Below, piece by piece: positions 46,780-58,839 of a DNA stretch of 64,000 nt (within the stretch, counting starts at the first letter, position 1; every line of letters starts with the position of its first letter). The notes below the pieces were generated by a model. The model had not been told where the DNA came from. It worked only from the letters and a program-made list of their open reading frames with translations, and did no database searches. Source of the DNA: Bartonella sp. HY038 (lineage in GTDB: Bacteria; Pseudomonadota; Alphaproteobacteria; Rhizobiales; Rhizobiaceae). Both the position numbers and the translations under genes were made by a program. The stretch spans positions 186,001 to 250,000 of the forward strand of contig NZ_CP059725.1 in NCBI RefSeq assembly GCF_014117425.1, read 5' to 3'.

Positions 46780-47997
46780 TTATGCATTGGCTGCAGCAAG
46801 CTTCTCGCGGTCTGCTTTGCGCATGCGTTCAGATGCTGATTTTAATTGACCGCAGGCAGCAAGAATATCACGGCCACGAGGCGTGCGGATAGGTGATGCA
46901 TAACCGGCACGATTAACAATATCGGCAAAAAGTTCGATCTGTTCCCAATCTGAACATTGATAATTGGTGCCAGGCCATGGATTGAATGGAATAAGATTAA
47001 TCTTTGCTGGGATGCCTTGCAATAATTTAACCAAGCGCTTTGCATCCTCAACGCCGTCATTAACATCTTTGAGCATCACATATTCAAAGGTAATACGCCG
47101 TGCATTGGAAAGGCCGGGATAATTACGACAGGCTTCCATTAATTGCTCTAGTGGATATTTTTTATTGATTGGCACAAGCAAGTCACGCAAGTCATCGCGC
47201 ACTGCATGGAGCGATATGGCAAGCATTACACCTATTTCATCACCGGTGCGATAAATTTCTGGCACAACACCCGACGTTGATAGGGTTATACGGCGTTTAG
47301 ATAGAGAAATTCCTTCGCCATCGGATGCAATCAGTAAAGCTTTTTTGACGCTTTCAAAATTATAAAGCGGCTCACCCATACCCATCATGACGATGTTGGA
47401 AATTTTACGCCCTTCTTCAGGTACAATCGCGCCATCAGGCGTATCCTTATCTGGAAAATCACCAAGCTTGTCACGGGCAACCAATAATTGCGCCAAAATT
47501 TCTTCCGAGGTTAAATTACGCACCATGCGCTGTGTGCCAGTGTGGCAAAATGAGCAAGTAAGGGTGCAGCCAACTTGACTTGAAATACAAAGCGTACCGC
47601 GCCCTTCTTCAGGTATATAAACGGTTTCAATCTCAACAGGCCGCCCCGCACCGCGCGGTGGGAAACGCAATAACCACTTGCGTGTACCATCGCTTGAAAT
47701 TTGCTCGGTTACAATTTCTGGGCGTGCTATTGTAAAGTTTTGTGCAAGCTTTTGCCGCAATTCTTTAGAAATATTAAACATATCATCAAAAGACGAAACA
47801 CCACGTACATAAAGCCAATGCCATAATTGCCCAACGCGCATACGTGTTTGACGTGCAGGAACACCGATTTTTTCAAGCGCTTGCGCCATTTCTTCGCGGC
47901 TCATGCCAATAAGGGCTGGCAGGGCTTCACTCATGCCGACAAGTGGGGGTGCTTTGTGACATGCACCAACAGGGGCTAAATCATAAGAAATGCTCAT
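46780..47997 (-). CDS. rlmN: 23S rRNA (A2503-C2)/tRNA methyltransferase RlmN
   Basis: Radical-SAM methyltransferase, 405 residues. The cluster motif CTLTCSFC (CxxxCxxC) lies in [27 protein letters not shown] binds SAM, and the methyl-accepting cysteine is in [11 protein letters not shown] near the C terminus. It modifies A2503 in the peptidyl-transferase centre and A37 of some tRNAs. A long N-terminal extension before [15 protein letters not shown] is common in rhizobial relatives. The terminator downstream makes it an independent unit. Confidence 0.96.
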   Translation of the reverse strand: MSISYDLAPVGACHKAPPLVGMSEALPALIGMSREEMAQALEKIGVPARQTRMRVGQLWHWLYVRGVSSFDDMFNISKELRQKLAQNFTIARPEIVTEQISSDGTRKWLLRFPPRGAGRPVEIETVYIPEEGRGTLCISSQVGCTLTCSFCHTGTQRMVRNLTSEEILAQLLVARDKLGDFPDKDTPDGAIVPEEGRKISNIVMMGMGEPLYNFESVKKALLIASDGEGISLSKRRITLSTSGVVPEIYRTGDEIGVMLAISLHAVRDDLRDLLVPINKKYPLEQLMEACRNYPGLSNARRITFEYVMLKDVNDGVEDAKRLVKLLQGIPAKINLIPFNPWPGTNYQCSDWEQIELFADIVNRAGYASPIRTPRGRDILAACGQLKSASERMRKADREKLAAANA

Positions 47998-48491
47998 TAA
48001 TAGGCTCGATTATCTAAAGGCTTTATGGTTGGTTTCATTATGGCACTTATTCATTGCACAAAGACGTAAGGAGTTTTCAATTTTTAAATTGAAATGTTTA
48101 ATCCATATTATCCAGATAGGCCACCCTTGTGATTGCTCATTTTAAGCATCATTAGTCAAGTTAAGGCAAATAAGTGCAAATATCTCTATTCCATAGATGA
48201 AAATCTATATCTCATTAAAGGAGGCTTATATCATAAAAATTCTAAAAGGTCACGTTTTTTATAATAGTGATAAATGAGCCAGTTTTATTAACATGCAATA
48301 TGGAACTTATAACTAAGATGTTGGCCATCTATTTTGTAAATTGCAAGATGTCTTAAAGTGAAAAACCCATGTGAAGGCACATGGGTTTATGAGTTTAATA
48401 GGCTTATAAATTCAAAATAAAACCATTAAATCAAAAGAATAGCTAATGTTTAATGTTTTATACCGTTTAGTGAGCCATTAATTAAAGCAAA
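47998..48491. other. intergenic region between rlmN and the first IalB gene
   Basis: No gene found. It contains the terminator listed at 48363-48388 and, near 47998, the rlmN promoter and leader. The remainder is AT-rich with no recognisable structure. Confidence 0.6.
48363..48388 (-). terminator. terminator downstream of the first IalB gene
   Basis: AAACCCATGTG and CACATGGGTTT form an 11-bp perfect stem with an AAGG loop. Five T follow on the minus strand. It lies about 100 bases after the IalB stop. Confidence 0.85.
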
Positions 48492-49007
48492 TTATTTGCA
48501 GTTTTTCATGGAGTTTAATGCAGCGGTAATGCCTTTAAGCGAGTAAGTATACGTTGTATTGGTACCGCGTGCTGATACCGCCTTCACCACCATAGTCGTA
48601 CCCGAACGCAATGCTGCGATTAATTTTGTTTCGTTTTGCGGCGATTCAATCCAAGCCGATTTTTCTTTGGTGAAAAGTGTGAAGCTACCTTTACCATCAA
48701 TCGTCACCGTAACATTGGCGCGCAAATTGTAACCGGCCATGAATTGCGGTTCAAAACTTGTCGATCCATCTGGACGCTTGGAAATAAGAAAGAAATTATC
48801 GCCATGATTGACACTTGATGGCTCTTGTTTCGTAGGTGCCGACAAGACATAGCAAACGGTACCTGTTCCAGCTTTATAGGAGTAAGCGCCCCAGTAATCA
48901 AACTGATTTAACCGTGTTGGGCTCTGTGCCATGGCGGCAGTTGCCAAACCAATGGTCAATCCAATGGTCATGATTGACGCTGCAACAAAAGTTTTTCCAA
49001 ACATCAT
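48492..49007 (-). CDS. invasion associated locus B family protein (IalB-like, copy 1)
   Basis: Secreted or outer-membrane-associated protein, 171 residues with a signal peptide ending ATAAMAQS. It belongs to the IalB family, named for the Bartonella protein needed for erythrocyte entry but widespread in non-invasive Rhizobiales. The mature part keeps the cysteines in GTVCYVLSAP and the C-terminal MKNCK, and has FMAGYNLRANVTVTIDGKGS. The neighbourhood IalB followed by rlmN is common in this order. A role in host contact or envelope stability cannot be told from sequence. Confidence 0.85.
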   Translation of the reverse strand: MMFGKTFVAASIMTIGLTIGLATAAMAQSPTRLNQFDYWGAYSYKAGTGTVCYVLSAPTKQEPSSVNHGDNFFLISKRPDGSTSFEPQFMAGYNLRANVTVTIDGKGSFTLFTKEKSAWIESPQNETKLIAALRSGTTMVVKAVSARGTNTTYTYSLKGITAALNSMKNCK

Positions 49008-49237
49008 TATACCAGCTCACTTTTTTGTTTCATTTTTGTTTATCTTTAGTCTTTTGGTTTTAGTGCATTAACAGCTACATCATAAATTTCCAAAATGACT
49101 ATTACTCAAATAATTTTTGTCTTTTAATTGTTTAAGCCCAAATTAGCAAATAGCAATTTAATGGCAAATTCTATAAAACAAATCAATAATGGCTTAAATA
49201 GGGTTACTAAAAAGTGAATAAGTGTATATTTTTCTGC

Positions 49238-49735
49238 TTAATATGCACTTTTTTTCACGTTTTTTGCTTCCAATGCCTCATCAGCTAGGTCAAAATGCTG
49301 CTCATTGATATAAGGTTTAATAGTTGCAAGGGCCGCAGCTAATACAGTTATATCATCGCTAAAGCCAATAATTGCCAAAAAATCAGGGATGATATCAATA
49401 GGCATAACAAAATAAGCAAGGGCTGCAAATAGCGTTGCCTTGACATGTTTTGGAGTGGCTGGATCAAAAGCACAATAATATGCAGCAATGAGTTCACGGG
49501 TAAATGGAATATATTGTGCTGCTTTTTTGAACGTAGACCAAAATAGTCTCTTAACACGTGTGGCACGGGTTTGTTGCTGGCGTTCACTACCTGCAGCTAA
49601 AATTTTACCCAATTGTTTTTCATCCAATACAATCGTCCTATAATTAAAAAGTTCAAGCAACCATTTTAAAATTGGTTTACGCTTATTTATGCGAATATTA
49701 TCGTTTAAATAGGGATTAAATGCGGCGTTTTCCAA
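49238..49735 (-). CDS. DUF1232 / YkvA family membrane protein
   Basis: 165 residues. YFVMPIDIIPDFLAIIGFSD followed by DITVLAAALATI is the DUF1232 hallmark, with hydrophobic segments around 110-145. The N-terminal 60 residues are basic and probably cytoplasmic. The only start that preserves the frame after the upstream stop is TTG at 49735; there is no clear ribosome site, so the real start may differ. The function of the family is unknown. Confidence 0.78.
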   Translation of the reverse strand: MENAAFNPYLNDNIRINKRKPILKWLLELFNYRTIVLDEKQLGKILAAGSERQQQTRATRVKRLFWSTFKKAAQYIPFTRELIAAYYCAFDPATPKHVKATLFAALAYFVMPIDIIPDFLAIIGFSDDITVLAAALATIKPYINEQHFDLADEALEAKNVKKSAY

Positions 49736-50130
49736 TTAACTGCTAAAAAATTAACCATTTCTAATTTTATTGATTATATTGATAATGCGTGCTTTTGATC
49801 TATTATAAATTTCAAATGAAACATGAATGATGATATTTTGATATATTTTGTGGTCTCAACCGCTATATTCAACAAAATATATTGATTAATTGAGCTAGTT
49901 TAGAAGATTATTATCCTGGCCGCATAAAAGCGCCTAAATCATTGTTCTATTATAGAACAAAAGTTTTATAAAATGGACAGTTAGCGCTTTTTCATTACCC
50001 ATACATCATATGCTTATGAGGTATGGGTTTGAAAATATAAGCTTCATTCAATCTGGCTAACGGGTTCACCCTATAGTTATATTGAAACATAAGACAGATG
50101 AACGTTAAAAGCCTGCTTCGGATTTAAGAG
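49736..50130. other. intergenic region between DUF1232 and TauE/SafE genes
   Basis: No gene visible. It holds the divergent promoters and the palindrome listed at 49942-49960. No other structure is recognised. Confidence 0.6.
49942..49960. promoter_or_regulatory. 19-base palindrome upstream of TauE/SafE gene
   Basis: TTGTTCTA/TAGAACAA: perfect 8-base arms around three bases, in the middle of a divergent intergenic region about 170 bases before the TauE/SafE start. It fits a dimeric repressor operator. The core reads GTTC-N7-GAAC, which is inverted, unlike the direct GTTC-N7-GTTC of the alphaproteobacterial LexA box. No regulator is adjacent. Confidence 0.35.
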
Positions 50131-51051
50131 ATGAGTATTTATCTGCCCATTGCTGAAATGTCTTTAAATATGCTGGTGTTAATTGGCATGGGAGCAGTTG
50201 TCGGTTTTTTATCTGGTCTTTTTGGCGTTGGCGGTGGCTTTTTGATTACGCCACTATTAATTTTTTATAATATTCCGCCAGCAATTGCCGTTGGTACAGG
50301 TGCCAATCAAGTTATTGCTTCATCGGTTACTGGCGCATTGTCGCATTTCAAACGCCGTACTCTTGATATAAAGATGGGTACATTTTTAGTTGTCGGTGGT
50401 TTGGTTGGCTCGGCAATCGGTATTGAGCTGTTTTCACTCTTGCGACGTATTGGTCAACTTGACCTTATTATCTCGTTGCTCTACGTGGTTTTACTTGGTG
50501 GCATTGGCATATTAATGACCATTGAAAGCGTGCGCTCAATGCGTCGTGCGCGTGGTGGCATGTCGCCAACAGTCCGCCGCCCTGGACATCAAGGTTGGAT
50601 TCACCGCCTGCCATTTAAAATGCGTTTTAAAGCGTCAAAAATCTATGTCAGTGTGATTCCTGTTTTAGGTATTGGTTTTGTTATTGGTATTTTGTCATCC
50701 GTGATGGGTGTTGGCGGTGGCTTTATTATGGTTCCAGCTTTAATTTACCTTTTGCGAGTACCAACCAATGTCGTTGTTGGAACATCGCTTTTTCAAATCA
50801 CTTTTGTCACCGCCTTTACCACTGTTTTGCAATCAATCACCAACCAATCGGTTGACGTGATTTTGGCATTTTTGCTGATGCTTGGCGGTGTTGTCGGTGC
50901 GCAATATGGCACCAAAGCTGGTCGCAAGTTAAAGGCCGAGCAGTTACGTCTTTTATTGGCTTTATTGGTATTGATTATGGCGCTTTGGCTAGCATTCCAG
51001 CTATTTATTCGCCCAAGTGAGCTCTTTAGCTTAACTATTGTGACGGGGTAG
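50131..51051 (+). CDS. sulfite exporter TauE/SafE family permease
   Basis: Inner-membrane protein of about eight helices, 306 residues. Two internal repeats each begin with the family signature: FLSGLFGVGGGFLITPLL near residue 25 and ILSSVMGVGGGFIMVPALI near 190. The family moves sulfite, sulfonates or other sulfur anions; the substrate is not fixed. It is cotranscribed with the TIGR02186 gene three bases downstream, a conserved rhizobial pair. Confidence 0.9.
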   Translation: MSIYLPIAEMSLNMLVLIGMGAVVGFLSGLFGVGGGFLITPLLIFYNIPPAIAVGTGANQVIASSVTGALSHFKRRTLDIKMGTFLVVGGLVGSAIGIELFSLLRRIGQLDLIISLLYVVLLGGIGILMTIESVRSMRRARGGMSPTVRRPGHQGWIHRLPFKMRFKASKIYVSVIPVLGIGFVIGILSSVMGVGGGFIMVPALIYLLRVPTNVVVGTSLFQITFVTAFTTVLQSITNQSVDVILAFLLMLGGVVGAQYGTKAGRKLKAEQLRLLLALLVLIMALWLAFQLFIRPSELFSLTIVTG

Positions 51052-51054
51052 GTA

Positions 51055-51879
51055 ATGAAAAATCTGTTTCCCTATCTTTTAAACAAAATAGCTGTTTGTG
51101 TTTTAGCAACAATGGTAGTTGCTGCCAATGCCCAAGCGCAGGATGCTACACCAACAGCGCCAGTTGCGACCCAAATACCCGAGCAGGTACAAATTATTGT
51201 CACCACTGATACCATCACTATTGGCACAAACTTTACCGGTACTGATCTTTATATTGCTGGCGTTGTGCAGCATGCCGACCCCTTGGTTGCGCGCCAAAAT
51301 CGCTATAATATTATTGTGACCCTTGAAGGCCCCTCACGTGAAATGACCATGCGGCAAAAAAAACGCCGCCTAGGCGTTTGGGTTAATGCCGATGCGCTCA
51401 CCTTTAAGTCTGTACCACTTTATTATAATCTTGGTGCAACAAGTGAGTTACGGGATATTACCGCGCCGCAAACCTATCGTGATCTTGGTTTGTCTATTGA
51501 TTATATGCCCTTGCAGTCAGATAGTTTGGACCAGGAAAAAGTTCACCAATTTCGTGAACAGCTCATTGCTTTGAAGAAAAAACAACATCTATATACGGAA
51601 AATCCGGGAACAGTTATGCTTGATCCGTCTTCATTGTTTAAGGCGCGTTTTGAATTGCCTGCTAATTTGCCAGTTGGTAATTATCAAATCAAAGCGTATT
51701 TATTCCGCGATGGCGCCTATGTTAGCCATGCTGAAACCCGTATGGATATTATGAAAGCGCATTTTGCCTATTCTATCTATCATTTGGCTCATGCCCATGC
51801 TTGGCTATATGGCTTATTGGCGGTTTTTATAGCAATTTTTACCGGTTTTGCAGGACGTTTCATCTTGCGCAAGGATTAA
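51055..51879 (+). CDS. TIGR02186 family exported/membrane protein
   Basis: 274 residues. A signal peptide ends at about 29 (VVAANAQAQ), then comes a large periplasmic beta-rich domain (TDTITIGTNFTGTDLYIAG, and YNIIVTLEGPSREMTMRQKK). One C-terminal membrane helix, WLYGLLAVFIAIFTGFAGRF, ends in RKD facing the cytoplasm. Genes of this family regularly follow TauE/SafE permeases, so a partner role is likely. The molecular function is unknown. Confidence 0.85.
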   Translation: MKNLFPYLLNKIAVCVLATMVVAANAQAQDATPTAPVATQIPEQVQIIVTTDTITIGTNFTGTDLYIAGVVQHADPLVARQNRYNIIVTLEGPSREMTMRQKKRRLGVWVNADALTFKSVPLYYNLGATSELRDITAPQTYRDLGLSIDYMPLQSDSLDQEKVHQFREQLIALKKKQHLYTENPGTVMLDPSSLFKARFELPANLPVGNYQIKAYLFRDGAYVSHAETRMDIMKAHFAYSIYHLAHAHAWLYGLLAVFIAIFTGFAGRFILRKD

Positions 51880-51910
51880 AAAGGCAATTAGCATAAGCAT
51901 TGGTTTTAGA

Positions 51911-51946
51911 AAAAGCGGTAAGGATTATGCGATCCTTACCGCTTTT
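51911..51946. terminator. bidirectional terminator between TIGR02186 gene and mutS
   Basis: AAAAGCGGTAAGGAT and ATCCTTACCGCTTTT form a perfect 15-bp stem with a 6-base loop; T-runs lie on both strands. It serves the convergent TIGR02186 gene (plus) and mutS (minus), starting 5 bases after the mutS stop. Confidence 0.93.
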
Positions 51947-51951
51947 GAAAC

Positions 51952-54720
51952 TCAATGGCGATCAGCTTGTTGTTTTTTCCATAGGGCCTTTAATTGATAT
52001 AATTCGTCTAAAGCTTCACGGGGCGATAAATTATCAGGGTTAAGGCTTTTAAACGCTTCGTCAAAAGCAGAATCAATGCTTGATTTTTCTTCATGCTTTA
52101 AAGCCACCGAAAACAGTGGCAAATCATCAATAAGCTTATTGGCTTTGCCAGAAATTTCACCATCTTCCAATTGCTTTAAAACATCACGCGCGCGGTTTAC
52201 TACCTGTTTAGGTAGGCCGGCAAGCTTGGCAACTTGTACCCCGTAAGAGCGGTCGGCCGCACCTTCACCCACTTCATGCAAGAAAATAACATCGCCTTTC
52301 CATTCGCGCACTTTCATGGTGTGGTTGCTCAAACGTGGCAGTTTTTCGGTTAAAGCGGTCATTTCGTGAAAATGGGTGGCAAATAGCGCACGGCAATGAT
52401 TAACTTCATGCAAATATTCAACACTTGCCCAAGCAATAGAAAGACCATCAAAGGTTGAAGTACCCCGGCCAATTTCATCAAGTATGACCAAAGCGCGTTC
52501 ACCTGCTTGATTTAAAATAGCAGCTGTTTCGACCATTTCCACCATAAAGGTTGAGCGGCCACGGGCAAGATCATCAGACGCGCCAACACGGCTAAATAAG
52601 CGATCAACAGTACCAATATGGGCAGAGCCTGCCGGCACAAAAGAACCCATTTGCGCCATAATCGCAATAAGAGCATTTTGCCGCAAAAAGGTAGATTTAC
52701 CACCCATATTGGGGCCAGTGAGCAACCAGATTTCACCAAATTGCGCATTTTTATGCGGAGATAGATTGCAATCATTGGCAACAAAGGGATCACTTGCTTG
52801 TTTGCGCAAAGCTTGCTCAACAACGGGATGGCGGCCAGCAACAATATTAAAAGCAAGACTGTCATCAATTTGTGGGCGGCAATAGCCTTGTTCATCGGCC
52901 AAAATAGCAAGGCTGCTGGTAACATCAAATAAGCTTAAAGCATTGGCACCATTGCGTAAAAGGTCGGCTACTGCAATAACTTCATTTTCGAGTTGACTAA
53001 AAATATCAAGTTCTATGGTCAAAGCTTTATCGGCTGCATTGGCAATGCGGCTTTCAAGGTCTGCAAGTTCAGTTGTGGTAAAGCGCATGGCATTGGCCAT
53101 GGTTTGGCGGTGAATAAAGCGGGCTTTAGCGTCAGCACCTTCGGTCATTGCGCCAGATTGGTTGACGGTTACCTCGATAAAATAACCCAAAATATTATTG
53201 TGCTTGATTTTTAAGGTCTTAATGCCTGTTTCATCCATATAACGCGCTTGTAAGGCTGCAATAACTCGGCGCGACTCATCACGTAATGCGCGCATTTCAT
53301 CAAGCTCTTGATGGTAGCTTGTGCGTACAAAACCACCATCGCGTTTTAACAAGGGCAGTTCATCGGCTAAGGCGCGTTCTAAATGAGCGTAAAGTGGAAG
53401 GGGTAAGGTTTTTAAGGCTTCTAAAGCTTGCGCCAATTCAATAGGTAATAAAGTATTTTCTAGCATTTCCGTTAGCGAAAAGGCGGCGGACATTGCATTT
53501 AAAATTGCGGCAAAATCGCGTGGACCGCCGCGCTCAACCCCAAGGCGTGATACAGCGCGCGGCATATCAGCTATGCCTTTTAAAATTGCTCTTATGCCAT
53601 CACAAATTTGCGCATTACCAAGGAAAAAAGCCACTGCATCTAATCTTTGATTTATGACATTGGGATTGGTAAGAGGGGTCATTAAACGTTCAGCTAACAA
53701 CCTTGCTCCGCCATTGGTTACCGTGCGGTCAATGGCTCTTAATAAGCTGCCATTGCGATCCCCCGATAAAGTGCGGCTTAATTCAAGGTTTAGACGCGTT
53801 GCTGGGTCAATAAAAAGGCTGCAGCCTTCAAACTCACGCTCCGGCCGCATCAAGGGTGGACGTTCGCTAATTTGGGTTTTTTCAATATAAGCAATAGCAC
53901 CGCAGATAGCAATTAATTCGGGCTTAGTAAAATTGGCAAAACCGCTTAAGGTTGCCACTTTAAAATAATTGCAAATTCGAGCTTCGGCAGTTGCACTATC
54001 AAATAGGCTTTGTGGTTGTGTTGTAACACTGCGCCCTAAAATATCAAAAACGGGCCGTAAGGATTGGTCGTGGAATAGCTCATCACTGACCAAAATTTCC
54101 TTAGGGTCAATGCGCATAATATCGCCCAAAAGTCGTTCAAGACTGCTTTCAATGACTTTGAAAACACCGGTTGAAATATCAATCCATGCCAAAGCAAAGC
54201 CATGGTCGCCTTGTCCTTTAACCCGCCCCAAAGCCATAAGATAATTGGCCGATGATGGATCAAGCAATTTTTCTTCGGTGAGTGTTCCTGGTGTTACAAG
54301 ACGAACAACGTCGCGCTTCACCACCGATTTTGCACCGCGCTTTTTAGCTTCTGCAGGGTTTTCAATCTGCTCGCATACGGCAACGCGGTAGCCTGCAGTA
54401 ATCAGGCGTTGCAAATAATCATCTGCGGTATGAACAGGCACACCGCACATGGGAATGTCTTCACCAAGATGCTTACCGCGTTTTGTGAGCGTTATGCCAA
54501 GCGCACGCGAAGCATCAACTGCATCATCAAAAAATAATTCGTAAAAATCACCCATACGATAAAACAACATGTAATCGCTATGGGCCGCCTTGATTTCGAT
54601 ATATTGTTCCATCATTGGCGTTGGGCGATCAACTACAGGCGTTACGGGCTTATTGTCAGTGGCGCTTGGTTGCAAGGCTTGTGTTCCAGTCGTTCTTAAG
54701 CGATGATTAAAAATTGGCAA
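51952..54720 (-). CDS. mutS: DNA mismatch repair protein MutS
   Basis: Mismatch-recognition ATPase, 922 residues. The N-terminal mismatch-binding domain contains [18 protein letters not shown] with the conserved Phe-x-Glu, and the ATPase has Walker [35 protein letters not shown] and Walker [18 protein letters not shown]. The C-terminal helix-turn-helix and tail are present. The ATG at 54720 gives a 35-residue N-terminal extension before [11 protein letters not shown], also seen in relatives; the later Met is an alternative start. Confidence 0.97.
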   Translation of the reverse strand: MPIFNHRLRTTGTQALQPSATDNKPVTPVVDRPTPMMEQYIEIKAAHSDYMLFYRMGDFYELFFDDAVDASRALGITLTKRGKHLGEDIPMCGVPVHTADDYLQRLITAGYRVAVCEQIENPAEAKKRGAKSVVKRDVVRLVTPGTLTEEKLLDPSSANYLMALGRVKGQGDHGFALAWIDISTGVFKVIESSLERLLGDIMRIDPKEILVSDELFHDQSLRPVFDILGRSVTTQPQSLFDSATAEARICNYFKVATLSGFANFTKPELIAICGAIAYIEKTQISERPPLMRPEREFEGCSLFIDPATRLNLELSRTLSGDRNGSLLRAIDRTVTNGGARLLAERLMTPLTNPNVINQRLDAVAFFLGNAQICDGIRAILKGIADMPRAVSRLGVERGGPRDFAAILNAMSAAFSLTEMLENTLLPIELAQALEALKTLPLPLYAHLERALADELPLLKRDGGFVRTSYHQELDEMRALRDESRRVIAALQARYMDETGIKTLKIKHNNILGYFIEVTVNQSGAMTEGADAKARFIHRQTMANAMRFTTTELADLESRIANAADKALTIELDIFSQLENEVIAVADLLRNGANALSLFDVTSSLAILADEQGYCRPQIDDSLAFNIVAGRHPVVEQALRKQASDPFVANDCNLSPHKNAQFGEIWLLTGPNMGGKSTFLRQNALIAIMAQMGSFVPAGSAHIGTVDRLFSRVGASDDLARGRSTFMVEMVETAAILNQAGERALVILDEIGRGTSTFDGLSIAWASVEYLHEVNHCRALFATHFHEMTALTEKLPRLSNHTMKVREWKGDVIFLHEVGEGAADRSYGVQVAKLAGLPKQVVNRARDVLKQLEDGEISGKANKLIDDLPLFSVALKHEEKSSIDSAFDEAFKSLNPDNLSPREALDELYQLKALWKKQQADRH

Positions 54721-54894
54721 TTATCATCATGTCACCATAAGCAATGGCACATTGATAAAATGCATATTGCGTCAATGATCAAAAATTGCAACGCTTACTA
54801 CGCATTATTACACATGATAATGCGCCATTCCTTCAATGCAAACTTTCACTCAAAACTCAACTAAAATTTCAAGCTGAATTTATTTTTGATGGAA

Positions 54895-55338
54895 TTAAAG
54901 CGCTTTTATTTGCGATACATTCCATGAAGTATCATTTTGCTGGCAGGCTTTGCCTTGATAAATCATAATGCCGTTGAAGGATTCGCGCGTAGTTTTAAAT
55001 GAGCGACATTGGCTGCCATTTTCAACAAAACTGTCAAGGATAGACATGGTTCCGCGGCTACCTGTTGCGTCATTTTTCCAGTTAACGATTGAGGAATCAG
55101 GCTGCGCTGCTATTTGTTCACGCATGACTTTTTCGTCGCCGCCTAAATCAACCTTGGGTAAATTTACGCTATTTCCACCAATTGATCCGGTAATAATGCT
55201 GTTATCAGGCATGATTTGCGGTGTTTTGGGTTGCACAACAACGCAAGCTTGCAGGCACGACCCTAGCACTAATAGGCTAGAACCAAGCATTATGGGGCGA
55301 AAATAACAAGAAAATGCGTTTTTAAATTTAATCATCAA
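54895..55338 (-). CDS. putative lipoprotein, RT0821/Lpp0805-like surface protein
   Basis: 147 residues. The signal segment SSLLVLGSCLQACVVV carries a lipobox (LQAC), so the mature protein is probably anchored by its cysteine to a membrane. The C-terminal half (SSIVNWKNDATGSRGTMSIL, CRSFKTTRESFNG, GKACQQNDTSWNV) resembles the surface-antigen domain of the RT0821/Lpp0805 family, with two conserved cysteines. The molecular role is unknown; it may be a surface or envelope structure protein. It is separated from mutS by 174 bases. Confidence 0.72.
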   Translation of the reverse strand: MMIKFKNAFSCYFRPIMLGSSLLVLGSCLQACVVVQPKTPQIMPDNSIITGSIGGNSVNLPKVDLGGDEKVMREQIAAQPDSSIVNWKNDATGSRGTMSILDSFVENGSQCRSFKTTRESFNGIMIYQGKACQQNDTSWNVSQIKAL

Positions 55339-55478
55339 AAGCTTTCCGGTACTTTATAAACAAAGGTTTTGATGTAACCAATGCTTGAACTCTTTACGCA
55401 ATACTAATAGGCTCATATCAAGCCGGACGACTTGAGCTTAACTTCTATCTCAGAATTTCACAAGCGCTAGGATATATT

Positions 55479-56102
55479 ATGACAAATGATACATTAACAG
55501 AAGATGACTTTACCAAGGAGGAATCTCCTTTTGATCTTTTTACAAAATGGTTAGATGACGCAAGCGCTAGCGAAATAAATGACCCCAATGCGATGGCTTT
55601 AGCCACAGTGGATAGCCAAGGCCTACCCGATGTGCGTATGGTTTTGCTGAAAGGTTTTGATGGTGATGGCTTTGTTTTTTACACCAATTTTGAAAGTCAA
55701 AAAGGTGTGGAAATCTTAAATAGCATGAAAGCCGCATTATGTTTTCATTGGAAAACCTTAAAGCGGCAGGTGCGTGTTCGCGGTATTGTGGAAATCGTTA
55801 GTGATGAAGAAGCCGATGCCTATTATAATAGCCGAGCACGCGGAAGTCGTATTGGTGCTTGGGCATCTAAACAATCACGACCGCTTGAAAGCCGCTTTGC
55901 ACTTGAAAAGGCAGTCGCTGAATATGGCTTGCGCTATGCTGTTGGTTCAATCCCGCGCCCGCCTTATTGGTCTGGCTTTCGCATTCGTCCAACTTATATT
56001 GAATTTTGGCACGATAGGCCATTTCGCCTTCATGACCGTTTGGTCTTTAAACGAGATAATATTGATGATGAAAACTGGCAAACCGTGCGGCTTTATCCGT
56101 AA
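55479..56102 (+). CDS. pdxH: pyridoxamine 5'-phosphate oxidase
   Basis: FMN enzyme making pyridoxal 5'-phosphate from the pyridoxine or pyridoxamine phosphates; 207 residues. [20 protein letters not shown] binds FMN/substrate, [14 protein letters not shown] and [20 protein letters not shown] are the central motifs, and the C terminus carries [17 protein letters not shown]. With the pyridoxal kinase at 5.4 kb it completes B6 salvage. No pdxA or pdxJ genes are in the window. Confidence 0.96.
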   Translation: MTNDTLTEDDFTKEESPFDLFTKWLDDASASEINDPNAMALATVDSQGLPDVRMVLLKGFDGDGFVFYTNFESQKGVEILNSMKAALCFHWKTLKRQVRVRGIVEIVSDEEADAYYNSRARGSRIGAWASKQSRPLESRFALEKAVAEYGLRYAVGSIPRPPYWSGFRIRPTYIEFWHDRPFRLHDRLVFKRDNIDDENWQTVRLYP

Positions 56103-56129
56103 TTATCTTTAATTTATTGTGTAACTTAA

Positions 56130-56159
56130 AAAAGGTCATTATTCATTTAATGGCCTTTT
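56130..56159 (+). terminator. terminator after pdxH
   Basis: AAAAGGTCATTA pairs with TAATGGCCTTTT (one U-G pair on the plus strand) around TTCATT, 28 bases past the stop. It separates pdxH from the thiC leader. Confidence 0.8.
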
Positions 56160-56187
56160 GCTTATTTTAGAATGATTTTATTCCTCA

Positions 56188-56215
56188 TTGACAATTGATT
56201 ATATCTAGCTAATGA
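56188..56215 (+). promoter_or_regulatory. promoter for the thiC leader
   Basis: TTGACA at 56188-56193 and TAATGA at 56210-56215 with a 16-base spacer form a good sigma-70-type promoter. Transcription would start at about 56222, right at the first conserved bases of the TPP riboswitch. Confidence 0.6.
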
Positions 56216-56223
56216 TCGGCTTG

Positions 56224-56323
56224 TACCTGGGGTGTCTCGACAAGAGGCTGAGATATTGCTGGCTTTAAAGCAGCGCAATGACCCGTTGAACCTGATCCAG
56301 CTCATACTGGTGGAGGGATGGTC
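56224..56323 (+). promoter_or_regulatory. TPP riboswitch (THI element)
   Basis: Conserved thiamine-pyrophosphate aptamer segments in order: GGGGTGTC, GGCTGAGA (pyrimidine-sensing part), ACCCGTTGAACCTGATCCAG (including the CCTGATC core), and the closing GGTGGAGGGATGG. A variable hairpin with GCTGGC/GCAGC lies between the first two and the third segment. It is the leader of thiC and should lower thiC expression when TPP binds. Limits are approximate. Confidence 0.95.
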
Positions 56324-56376
56324 TTATGTCTGCTGCTTCTCGTCTTTATCTTTAGACTTATCGCAAATAGGCATTT

Positions 56377-58246
<1,870 letters not shown>

Positions 58247-58249
58247 TAA

Positions 58250-58279
58250 AAAGCACCTGTGTTTTCACACAGGTGCTTT
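58250..58279. terminator. bidirectional terminator between thiC and the second IalB gene
   Basis: AAAGCACCTGTG and CACAGGTGCTTT form a 12-bp perfect stem with a TTTTCA loop. It starts four bases after the thiC stop; the minus-strand IalB gene ends at 58303, so it serves both. Confidence 0.9.
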
Positions 58280-58302
58280 CAAACTTTAAAGACATTAAAA
58301 GC

Positions 58303-58839
58303 TTATTGCTGTAAGGCAACGGCGCGGTCAAGACCTGCGCTAAAGCCTTTTAGTGAAACGGTGAGCGTTACATCTTGGCCACCATCAAAAGCCTTGCCAA
58401 CGAGAATGAGGTTTTGTCCACTTTTTAGACCAGAAACCAATTGGTTGGTAAGTGGAAGATTTGCAACGCAACCACCTGGATAGCAAGTATTGAAAGCTGT
58501 GGTCGCTGGTGCGCCATTATCAATGCGATAGGTCATGCCTTCAGCTAAGCGAAGACCAAAAGGCAAAACAAGGTTGATTTTGCTGTCGGTTGCACTTGGA
58601 ATAACCTCAATAGCCATGACGCGCTGACCATTATTTTGCATTTGCTGTTGTGATACACTACAGATTTTTTTGGAATTTTGCACACCGCAAGATACAGTCC
58701 AATCTTGGAATGTTTCTTGTACGGTACTTGCACCGCCGGAGAAACTAACTGAATTTGCGGCAGGAGCTGCATCTTGTGCAGAAGCGACCCCAAGTCCAGC
58801 GATGCTCAATACAGCTGCGATCAACAGTTTTTTCATCAT
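58303..58839 (-). CDS. invasion associated locus B family protein (IalB-like, copy 2)
   Basis: 178 residues. A signal peptide ends near residue 21 (GVASAQDA). The mature part has the family features: FQDWTVSCGVQNSKKICSVS (two conserved cysteines), LPFGLRLAEGMTYRIDNGAP and FNTCYPGGCVANLPLTNQL (second cysteine pair), typical of IalB proteins. It is closer to the canonical family than copy 1 at 48.5 kb. Probably periplasmic or surface-associated; its promoter shares the gap with pntA on the opposite strand. Confidence 0.93.
   Translation of the reverse strand: MMKKLLIAAVLSIAGLGVASAQDAAPAANSVSFSGGASTVQETFQDWTVSCGVQNSKKICSVSQQQMQNNGQRVMAIEVIPSATDSKINLVLPFGLRLAEGMTYRIDNGAPATTAFNTCYPGGCVANLPLTNQLVSGLKSGQNLILVGKAFDGGQDVTLTVSLKGFSAGLDRAVALQQ

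Noticed and set aside
48041..48058. TGGCAC...TTGCA resembling a sigma-54 promoter upstream of rlmN
   Set aside because: GG to GC spacing is 12 rather than the required 10 bases.
49942..49960. LexA box
   Set aside because: The half-sites are inverted, whereas the alphaproteobacterial LexA site is a direct repeat; kept only as an unidentified palindrome.
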